A DNA stretch of 64,000 bases, from contig NC_067208.1 in the NCBI RefSeq assembly GCF_026262505.1, forward strand, positions 3,481,962 through 3,545,961. The letters are read 5' to 3'. The stretch is from Trichomonas vaginalis G3. Lineage: Eukaryota; Parabasalia; Trichomonadida; Trichomonadidae. The stretch's first letter is position 1, and each line of letters starts with the position of its first letter. Below the pieces are notes generated by a model, which had not been told where the DNA came from, did no database searches, and saw nothing but the letters and a program-made list of their open reading frames with translations. This document shows positions 53,661 to 61,940 of the stretch, one piece after another. The translations under genes and the position numbers were made by a program.

Positions 53661-54476
53661 AGTAGTATATGAATGCGGGTTTAGTGACTTTTTTTGTTTC
53701 ATCTATATATAGACGATGCATTAAAATATATTTATTTATAAATCATTAAAAAAATTAACATTAATTTTAAAATAATTTATTTTTTTATCTTTTATAAAAG
53801 AAGCTATATATAGATGATGTCAGATATTCCGCGATTAATTAAACATTGTTTAAATCCTGAATGGGTTAAACTTCAATTTAAAAATGAAGATTGTGAATTA
53901 TTAAATGAATATGAAAGCCAAAATAAGCTAATGAGGTATAAATATAATGATAAAGAATATTTAATTTCATGGAATCAATGGAGTCATAATCAAAGACCTC
54001 ATAAACGAGAAGAAGAAATTGAAAATAATGAAATGGAAATCATTGATGACATTAAAGAGGATGGAATTCCTAAATTTTGTAGAAAAACCTTTAGAACTAA
54101 GTTAGGAGCATATAAACGTAGAGTATTAAATCCTGAATATCTTAAACATCAATTTAAAAAGGAAGACTGTGAATTATTAAACGTTAATGAATATGAAAAT
54201 GCTAAATCAAAACTGAGATATAAATATATTGGAAGTGATGAAAGGTGTAAAGATAAAGATAAAGTTTATTCAGTTTCATATAATAACTGGCACACGTTGG
54301 GGATAAGAAAACATTTAGGAGATTATGGTAAAAGTTCCGAATTCTTCAAATCTAGTATGTATGAGAGAGTAAAAGAAATCAGATATAATTATCATTCATG
54401 AATGAAAAATAAACTTTAAAATTCATGTCTTACATTTTTGAATAATTTATTTTTTTAATTCGTATGAAAATGAGTG
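53661..54476 (+). repeat. Terminal repeat of element B
   Basis: Almost identical to the terminal repeat of element A (26665-27572), without the 96-base internal duplication. It contains the whole 195-residue gene. Similarity stops after ATGAAAATGAGTG of the next gene. Confidence 0.75.
53814..54401 (+). CDS. 195-residue duplicated-domain protein, element B copy
   Basis: Nearly the same protein as at 26908-27495, looks whole. Differences are few and conservative, for example YLKHQ for YIKHL and ERVKE for ERIKE. Location inside the terminal repeat means a complete element would carry two copies, one at each end, both reading inwards. See the element A entry for domain features. Confidence 0.7.
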   Translation: MMSDIPRLIKHCLNPEWVKLQFKNEDCELLNEYESQNKLMRYKYNDKEYLISWNQWSHNQRPHKREEEIENNEMEIIDDIKEDGIPKFCRKTFRTKLGAYKRRVLNPEYLKHQFKKEDCELLNVNEYENAKSKLRYKYIGSDERCKDKDKVYSVSYNNWHTLGIRKHLGDYGKSSEFFKSSMYERVKEIRYNYHS

Positions 54477-55576
54477 TCAAGACTAACGACGTTAAAAAAT
54501 TGGGATTCACAAATGAGGAAATAAAGGATATATTAGAGGAAGCGGGTTATGAGGTTAATAAATATTATTTAAGAAATTGTCAAAAATTCGCGGAGTTATT
54601 AAATGATTTAGATTATGATGGAAAAATGAATAAAGATGATGTTATAAATTTCTTATATCCCACATCTGAAGAAGAAAAACCTAAAGAACCTGATGTTTTC
54701 CCTGAATATTATGAAGAACGGATTAAAGATGATGAATATGATGAAATTGAAAGACTGGAAAAAATAAGAGATGAAATAGATGAAAAAATTAAGGAATTAA
54801 GAGAAGTTGAAAAATATAATGAGAATGAAGTAGAGGGTTTAATGAATATCCCAGCTTCAGAATCAGAAGTTCAAAAATCTCATGAAGAAAGATATAAAAA
54901 TTACTTTTTGGAATCTACTAAAAATTTATTAGATGGTGAAATAGATGAAACACTTTCAGAAGAAGGCACAAAATTTATTCATAAACATAAGTTACAATTT
55001 ATTGACGATGGAGATTATCCATGTATATTACTTTCACCTCCTCTTGATTCTGAAAAATTCAAAAAAGCACTGAAAAATGTAACATATGCAACAAATACGA
55101 TTAAGAAAGAAGACCATGATATTTACACAAATTATTATTTAAATAAATGTACAGGTGTTGATAAAGTTTTTGATTTATTAGATAAAATATCAAAAGAAAC
55201 AATTGGTACATATAAAATTTTATGCGATTGTGGTTTCATTATTGAAGATACTAATAATGTTTCATATGAAAGAACAGCACCGAAGGAAGACGAAGTTGAA
55301 AGGTCTATACCATTCGTTATTAAGAATATAAAAGATATGAAAACTTATAAACATTATATTTATTCATTTATTTCAGAAAAAATGGAAGCAACCCATAAAA
55401 CATCATCTCATCATTTTATAGCTATTCATACATTCCTTTTCAAAGTTGTGAAATTAAATAAGACAGGAATTAGATTTAATGTATCAGGGTACGCATTCTT
55501 GAGTAAATTAAAATGTATTCGTCACGTCGCAGATGATAAAAATTTATGTGTTCTTAATTCATTTTATGGACTTTAG
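54464..55576 (+). CDS. 370-residue protein upstream of PolB
   Basis: Looks whole. The N-terminal part resembles a two-helix EF-hand/HeH-like fold (LGFTNEEIKDILEEAGYEVN). There is an acidic coiled coil around residues 85-125 (EIERLEKIRDEIDEKIKELR), then an alpha/beta body with CDCGFIIEDTNNVSYE. It lies directly before the polymerase. Polintons replicate by protein priming, so a terminal-protein or replication-accessory role is conceivable but not supported by any motif. The last codons derive from a hairpin-like word (TATGGACTTTAGCCC). Confidence 0.5.
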   Translation: MKMSVKTNDVKKLGFTNEEIKDILEEAGYEVNKYYLRNCQKFAELLNDLDYDGKMNKDDVINFLYPTSEEEKPKEPDVFPEYYEERIKDDEYDEIERLEKIRDEIDEKIKELREVEKYNENEVEGLMNIPASESEVQKSHEERYKNYFLESTKNLLDGEIDETLSEEGTKFIHKHKLQFIDDGDYPCILLSPPLDSEKFKKALKNVTYATNTIKKEDHDIYTNYYLNKCTGVDKVFDLLDKISKETIGTYKILCDCGFIIEDTNNVSYERTAPKEDEVERSIPFVIKNIKDMKTYKHYIYSFISEKMEATHKTSSHHFIAIHTFLFKVVKLNKTGIRFNVSGYAFLSKLKCIRHVADDKNLCVLNSFYGL

Positions 55577-55639
55577 CCCTGGACTTTAAAAAAATAAACT
55601 TTATTTTTATTTATTTTTTAATTTTTTATTCTTACATAA

Positions 55640-58600
55640 ATGAACAAAAACGGAACAGCTAAAATGAATGATAATCAAATAGAGCAGAAGGTAGAAGGTT
55701 ATTTAAACGCTTCTATAACATTCCTGATGGTGTTAATCCTAAAACTCGTAGAAGTTATTTAAATGAAGCCATAGATGCATATGAAGGTTTGACATTTCAT
55801 CAGAAAGTGAGAGGTTAGCAAGAATGTTAAACGTTAATATTGATTTTTATTATTGTGACCCTCAACCAGAAGACGTAGACATTAACAAGGTAGACTTTCC
55901 ATTAGTGGAATCAATAATGATAGATCCAGAATTTGAAACAGTAAATATTTTATTAACACAGAGTCCATGTGGAAAACTTCACGCTGACAGAATTACAGAC
56001 GTTGAAGCACTCACAGGATATAAAGTTTGCCCCTTTTGCAAAGAAGAAGTATATTCTATCCGTGATGACCCAGAAAGGAAAAACCAAAGAAGATTTTTAA
56101 AACATTGTGAGAAATGTAAAGAAAATAATGGAAGATTAATTCAAGACGTTCAATTGCAAAACACACAACAACCATATGCACCACATATCACGAAACAGAA
56201 GATATATCAATGGCTATTAGCTCACAATTTGCAGGAATATTATAAACCAACAAGATATTATATTACTTTTGACTTCGAAACATTAGAGACTAAAGAAGAA
56301 CTTCAACTTTCTGAATGTGCAACTTTGAACGCTTACTTAAAACCATTTATGGTATCATCAACTGTCAAAAAAAGCCGCAAACGGACTCTTTGAGTCCTGA
56401 AGGTCTTTCAGACCGAAGCGGCGAGGTCGTAGACCGTGATAAAACATTTACGAGGAATTTTTGCTTAACATCAAGTGATTCGTTCATCTCTGATTGGATT
56501 GAATTTTTATTTTCAACCTGTTCATTAGTTGCTAAATCAAATATTGAACAATATGAAGAATTAATGAAGCCGCAAACGGACCAAACGGCGGGGACTTTGT
56601 CCCATACATTAAATGAAAAACAGAAGGAAGCATTTAAAGAACTTCTAGATGAGGAATTCAATAAAGTGAATATCATAGGTTTTAATTCGGGAAAGTTTGA
56701 TTTAAATTTAATTCTTCGTGATTTAAACACTGCAAAATGGAAAATAAAATCAATGCTGGGTTCTTCTTCTCAATTTAAGCAAATCATTGTAAAGAAAACA
56801 AACTGTCCATATGAATTGAGATTTATTGACATCAGAAATTATATAGCGGGTGGAACATTAGACCAATTCACTCAAGATTTCGGAAACAATAAATCACGTG
56901 TTAAATCCTTTTTCCCTTATCAATTCATCACGTGGGAAATTACGAAAGAATTATATAAAGAGGAACCATTCACTCAAGATTCATTTTATTCAGCATTAAC
57001 AAGAAACAATATCCGATTCAGATTATCAAATATATCTCAATGATGCTAAAAACTTGAGAATAGATTAGAATATTTTATTCATTATTGCAATAAAGATGTT
57101 GAAATTATGATTGACCCAATTGATAAAATTATTGAAGAAACATTTGTTTATAAAATTGACATGCTTCATAATCTTTCTTTATCATCGAATGCATCAATGA
57201 TTCGTTACGCTTTAGCATATAAAGACTTTAATCCTAACGAAACATATCCAGAAGAAGAAAGTGGAATCAAGTTTTGAATTAACGAAAAAGTATTGGAAAT
57301 ATAAAATTGAATCATATAAGAAACAAGATGAAAAAGCAGAAAGGGATACTAAAAATAATTTTCAATGGATGATTTTCAATACTTCACGATTTAATCCTTT
57401 CATCTAAATGCAAAATGTGTGGTAAAGCGTTTACATATGCAAATAAACCAACATTGGATAGAATCGATAATGAAAAACCACATACCAAAGAAAATTGTCA
57501 GTTAATGTGTTGTTATTGCAATGTCGTAAAATCAAATAAAGATGAGGATGTTCAACGTTTAAGAATCAATTTAAGAAATTATACATTAAAAAATAATTTA
57601 CCAATGACTTTAGATTCGGTTGAAGCTTATCACATTCTCCGTAATGGAATTACTGGTGGTTTATCAAATGTTCAACATAGAGTAAATCTTAAAGGAATCA
57701 CGCACATTAATAAAATTTCATATAATCCAGAAACTAAAACTGTATCAAATGAGGACACCACCAACATCATGACTCATTTCGTTGGTGTTGACTTTAATTC
57801 ATTATATCCTTCATCATTTTCATCTAATCCTCATGATTTCATTCAATATACTGACCATAAAATGTATATGCCGGGAAGATTGAATGGTGTTATCATTTGT
57901 GATACAGCAACAAAGAAAGCAAAAGCACTGGGAATAATTAGAAAGAAAAATACTTTATTCGTGGCTGAAGTAAAGGGTCACATTGATGAAAAATACATTA
58001 ATGATTACATAAACTTTTTACCAATAATAAGAAACTTAGATATTATCACAGATGAAAAAACAATTGGCAGTTTTATGTATAATTACATGAAATCAAACAA
58101 TCTACCAGTTGACCAGAAACAGAGGAAATTAACTCAGTTAGCATCAACACACAACCAATATCAACCATTTTCTTCTTATTATCTTTGGTATCTAATAGAC
58201 AGATTTCATTTTATCATTGATGATATTCAATCAATTTTAACATTTACGAAAAACACTTGCTTTAATGAATTTGCGAACGAATTTATGAATGAAAGACAAA
58301 AGGCTGAATTAGAAGGAAATAAAGGAAAAAGTTTATTTTGCAAGATTTCACTTAATGGATCATATGGTTACGATGCAATGAATACACAAAATTACGCAAA
58401 GACTAAAATAATGAATGCACAGAAGGCACGCGTTGCATGTATGTCAAATAAGTTTAAAAACATAAGAGAAATAGGAGAGGATACATATCAAGTGATGCTT
58501 AAAGATAGATTTTATAGATGTGATACATGTTTACAAGAGGCATTCTTCACTTTAGATAACGCTAAATACTGGTATTTGGTTTTCATTTATGATTTTATGT

Positions 58601-59169
58601 ATAAATGCTTGGATGTTAATCGTTTTCATTTCATTGAAGGTGATACTGATTCATCTTATTGGGCAATCGCTGGCGACCCAAATCTTCCTAACACTCAAGC
58701 ATTTCAAGCAATTGTAACCGATAAAAAATTTTATGATAAAAACATTTTCAAATTCGCACCTTTTGATTTCTTCTGTTTTGATGAGAAATTTAAACCTAAA
58801 TTAAAGAATAAAGCTGAAGAAAAAGCACATGAGAAAAAATTATTGGGTTTAGCAATTGAGAAACAAGGTGATAACATGGTTGCTTTATGTCCTAAGTGTT
58901 ATACTTCATTCAACGGTTCAATTGATGGAAGTGATTTTAAAAAGATTGCACAAAAATGAAAGGTGTTAGTTTAACGACAAAATAAACAATTAACACCTAA
59001 AAATTATTTGGATATAATAAATGATAAAGTGATATTTGATGGTCAGAATATTAATTTACAACTTAAAAATGGGTCAATGACTCGCTTAACAATTGGTAAG
59101 ACTGCATTAACAGGAGCACACACTAAGGCTGTATGTTGTGAAAATGGATGTTGTATGCCATTTATTTAA
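55640..59169 (+). pseudogene. Protein-primed family B DNA polymerase, broken
   Basis: About 1,175 codons. In order: a zinc-type cluster (KVCPFCKEE...HCEKCKE), exonuclease motif I (YYITFDFETLE), motif II (IIGFNSGKFDLNLIL), an HNH-like cluster (CGKAF, LDRIDNEKPHTKENCQLMCC, CNVVKS), polymerase motif A (GVDFNSLYPSSF), motif B (KISLNGSYGYDAM), motif C (FIEGDTDSSYW) and a C-terminal cysteine pattern (LCPKCYTSF, CCENGCC). It would copy the element by protein-primed replication. A spacer-type hairpin block lies inside the gene at 56373-56441. Broken, around five breaks. Confidence 0.88.
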
Positions 59170-59250
59170 TAAAATACCACAGAAGAGACAAAAGGAACCG
59201 TTAATAATGGTTTTGTACTATGATTCAAAGAGGTGGGCACCCTTAAAACA

Positions 59251-59270
59251 TTTATTTTATTTTTATATAA
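59251..59270 (+). promoter_or_regulatory. T-rich box before integrase
   Basis: TTTATTTTATTTTTATATAA immediately before ATG 59271. It is one of the clearest copies of the element's shared promoter-like box. Confidence 0.5.
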
Positions 59271-60791
59271 ATGGATAACACAGATTTAAAAATTTTAATT
59301 GATGATTTAGTATTTAATCAAAATTTTCTTGATTATTATGATTTAAAAGCATATCTCCAAAAATATAATAAAAATATAACGGGTGATGATATGGATTATT
59401 ATTATTCGTATTATAAAAATGAAATTTTGAAATATCATGATAAAATAATTTCTAAAATTAAAGACAAAATTAAAAATAATGAATATTCAAAGGGAAAAAC
59501 TAAATCACAACTTAAACAATTGAAAGATTTTAAAAATAAAGTATTAACAGAAGAAGATATTGATGAATTATATAAATTATATAATCCTGAGCCGCAAAAG
59601 CAAAAGGAGCAAAAACAAAAGGTGCAAAACACCCAGGTCCTTCAGACCATAAATGATGCACAAGCTTTAATTTATGATTCATTAGTTAAACCATATTCAG
59701 CCCGACTTTTAAATGAAGATCAACTTTTGGAATTCATCCTTCAACATAAACTCGAAGCGGGAAAGTATATTAAACCTTTATATACAGCATATTTAAAACA
59801 AATGAATAGAATACATCCGGAATTAATGAAGGAAGGAATGAATTCCAAAACTTCATCATCCAAAATCAAAGCAGATAAAATTAAACCACTTGCAACACCA
59901 AAACCACCTCCTCCTTCAGTTAATCCTTCATCATTCACTTTATTATATCCATTTCAAACATTAAAGAAGCAAAAAGATTTTAAAAAGGATTTCAAAATAT
60001 TAAATAAACCAATTGACCCAAAAATTCAACCGTTAAAGGAAAAATTTAGTCGTCCATCATTTGCACCATATCCATATTCATACGAAATCGATCATCTGGA
60101 ATATTCAAAAGGAAACGTTACTTATTTATTTGCCATTAACATTAACACCAGATATTTATATTGCATTCCGGTGAAAGGGAAAACAGAACAGGAAACAAGA
60201 AGAGCTATTCAATACTTACTAGATCATGAAAGAGTAGATAATATCAGGGGTGATGGTGATAAAGGATTTCAGGCAGCTATGACTCATTATTTCCCACAAA
60301 TTAATTTTTACTTTTCATTCTCTCCATATACGTTTCATAATAAAATAGTTGATGCGGTAATGAGAACTCTTAGAGATGCGTTAGGGGTTAACGGTCAAAT
60401 ATACTGGGATGGAAATCATGACTCCATCATACAGCAGTTAGTATATTATTACAATAATACATGGCATAGAACAATAAACATGAAACCGATGGAAATGAAA
60501 AATGATATTTCAAAAGAATGGGAATATATTAGAAAGCAAATGGAAAGGTTGAATGATGTTAAACGTGAACAAATTAATTCGGGGCTCATGAATTTTAAAC
60601 AAGGGGATAAAGTTTTGATTTATCTCGATTATGGAAAAACTAATAAATCAATGACAAAAAGAAGACGAAGATTTGACACAATAGCTGAATTTGTTAGATA
60701 TATTAACGGCAATGCATTAGTTGAGGTTAACAATAAATTAATAGAAATTCCGATTTATTTTATTACTCCATTATATTTAAATAATATTTAA
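59271..60791 (+). CDS. Polinton integrase (retroviral type), looks whole
   Basis: 506 residues from MDNTDLKILIDDLVFNQNFL. The N-terminal 200 residues are helical and charged, with a Lys-rich coiled coil. A proline-rich linker (KPPPPSVNPSSF) follows, then the RNase-H-fold core at about residues 275-400, with first catalytic region EIDHLEYSKGNVTYLFAINI, second RVDNIRGDGDKGFQAAM and the final helix starting HNKIVDAVMRTLRDAL. The C-terminal SH3/chromo-like tail has FKQGDKVLIYLDYG. The enzyme would join element ends to host DNA. It follows PolB in the same direction, about 100 bases downstream. Confidence 0.9.
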   Translation: MDNTDLKILIDDLVFNQNFLDYYDLKAYLQKYNKNITGDDMDYYYSYYKNEILKYHDKIISKIKDKIKNNEYSKGKTKSQLKQLKDFKNKVLTEEDIDELYKLYNPEPQKQKEQKQKVQNTQVLQTINDAQALIYDSLVKPYSARLLNEDQLLEFILQHKLEAGKYIKPLYTAYLKQMNRIHPELMKEGMNSKTSSSKIKADKIKPLATPKPPPPSVNPSSFTLLYPFQTLKKQKDFKKDFKILNKPIDPKIQPLKEKFSRPSFAPYPYSYEIDHLEYSKGNVTYLFAININTRYLYCIPVKGKTEQETRRAIQYLLDHERVDNIRGDGDKGFQAAMTHYFPQINFYFSFSPYTFHNKIVDAVMRTLRDALGVNGQIYWDGNHDSIIQQLVYYYNNTWHRTINMKPMEMKNDISKEWEYIRKQMERLNDVKREQINSGLMNFKQGDKVLIYLDYGKTNKSMTKRRRRFDTIAEFVRYINGNALVEVNNKLIEIPIYFITPLYLNNI

Positions 60792-60810
60792 TTTTTTTAT
60801 TTCGTAAGAA

Positions 60811-61074
60811 ATGAGTGACAACGAAGCATCCAAGAGTCCAGACAATGAATATAAAAAGAAACTAAACAGAATTAAATCAAAAATATGCTATTACAAAAAG
60901 AAGCCACAATGTGATGGGGTTGAAAACGATAAAGAAATAATCGAAAAATTAGAAACTTATCGTTCAATCCTTAAACTGAGTGAAGCAAAAATAAAAGAAT
61001 TTAATAGAATAAATAAATTGATTGGAAGAGATGAATTTAATAAAGATGAATTTTTAAACTCTATCCAAATTTAA
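60811..61074 (+). CDS. 87-residue basic helical Polinton protein
   Basis: Starts MSDNEASKSPDNEYKKKLNR. It is basic, with a central cysteine and helices (IIEKLETYRSILKLSEAKIK). It starts 19 bases after the integrase stop, with TTTTTTTATTTCGTAAGA before the ATG. Its stop overlaps the convergent 54-residue gene. Looks whole; function unknown. Confidence 0.55.
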   Translation: MSDNEASKSPDNEYKKKLNRIKSKICYYKKKPQCDGVENDKEIIEKLETYRSILKLSEAKIKEFNRINKLIGRDEFNKDEFLNSIQI

Positions 61075-61235
61075 TTTTTATTCCTCTTCGACAACATCTC
61101 TCTTTCCATCATTACTGCATAACCACATTTTCTCAATTTTAGTGGTTTGTTATTTTTAACATGTTCTTGCATCATTTTTATCATTTCCTCCCTTGTTATG
61201 ATTCGTGGTAAATTTTGAGCTTGTGGGGTATTCAT
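61071..61235 (-). CDS. 54-residue Polinton protein
   Basis: MNTPQAQNLPRIITREEMIK then MMQEHVKNNKPLKLRKCGYA, on the minus strand, looks whole. It is preceded on its own strand by TTTTTATTTTTATATAA. Conserved in element A (36798-36960), which supports it being a real gene. No motif. Confidence 0.55.
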   Translation of the reverse strand: MNTPQAQNLPRIITREEMIKMMQEHVKNNKPLKLRKCGYAVMMEREMLSKRNKN

Positions 61236-61253
61236 TTATATAAAAATAAAAAT
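61236..61253 (-). promoter_or_regulatory. T-rich box before the 54-residue gene
   Basis: On the minus strand: TTTTTATTTTTATATAA directly before ATG 61235, almost the same as the boxes before the integrase and at 36780. Confidence 0.5.
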
Positions 61254-61348
61254 TTGTTATCACTTATTTTATCGTTAAGTGACTCAAAGAGTCCGGAGAC
61301 AAAGTCTCATGGTTTTTAGGTTCATCTTTAGTTAATTATTTTTGAATA

Positions 61349-61905
61349 ACTGAAGGTGCTACCATGTTACCATGTGCTACCAGGTCATTTAACTTCTCTG
61401 AAAAAATGAGACAACATGACATTTTGACAACAGTTCAGGAGGAAGGTAGTTATGAATTAATTATTGAAGAACTGAAGGTGCTACCATGTTACCATGTGCT
61501 ACCAGGTCATTTAACTTCTCTGAAAAAGTGTGACAACATGACATTTTGACAACAGTTCAGGAGGAAGGTAGTTATGAATTAATTATTGAATAACTGAAGG
61601 TGCTACCATGTTACCATGTTGACAACATGACATTTTGACAACAGTTCAGGAGGAAGGTAGTTATGAATTAATTATTGAAGAACTGAAGGTGCTACCATGT
61701 TACCATGTGCTACCAGGTCATTTAACTTCTCTGAAAAAATGAGACAACATGACATTTTGACAACACAGCAGGAGGAAGGTAGTTATGAATTAATTATTGA
61801 AGAACTGAAGGTGCTACCATGTTACCATGTGCTACCAGGTCATTTAACTTCTCTGAAAAAATGAGACAACATGACATTTTGACAACACAGCAGGATTAAT
61901 GCAAA
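61349..61905. repeat. 122-bp minisatellite, five units
   Basis: CTGAAGGTGCTACCATGTTACC starts units at about 61350, 61472, 61594, 61683 and 61805. Spacing is 122 bases, except one unit of 89 that lacks the CAGGTCATTTAACTTCTCTG segment. Units contain GAGGAAGGTAGTTATGAATT and ACATTTTGACAACA. It lies between convergently oriented parts of element B. Element A has one contracted unit at the equivalent place. Possible role as a replication or recombination site, unproven. Confidence 0.9.
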
Positions 61906-61940
61906 AATAAATTCCAATCATACTTTATAAAGCTAGACCT

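Noticed and set aside
61349-61905. CRISPR-like array in element B
   Set aside because: Whole 122-bp units are repeated including the would-be spacers, so it is an ordinary minisatellite.
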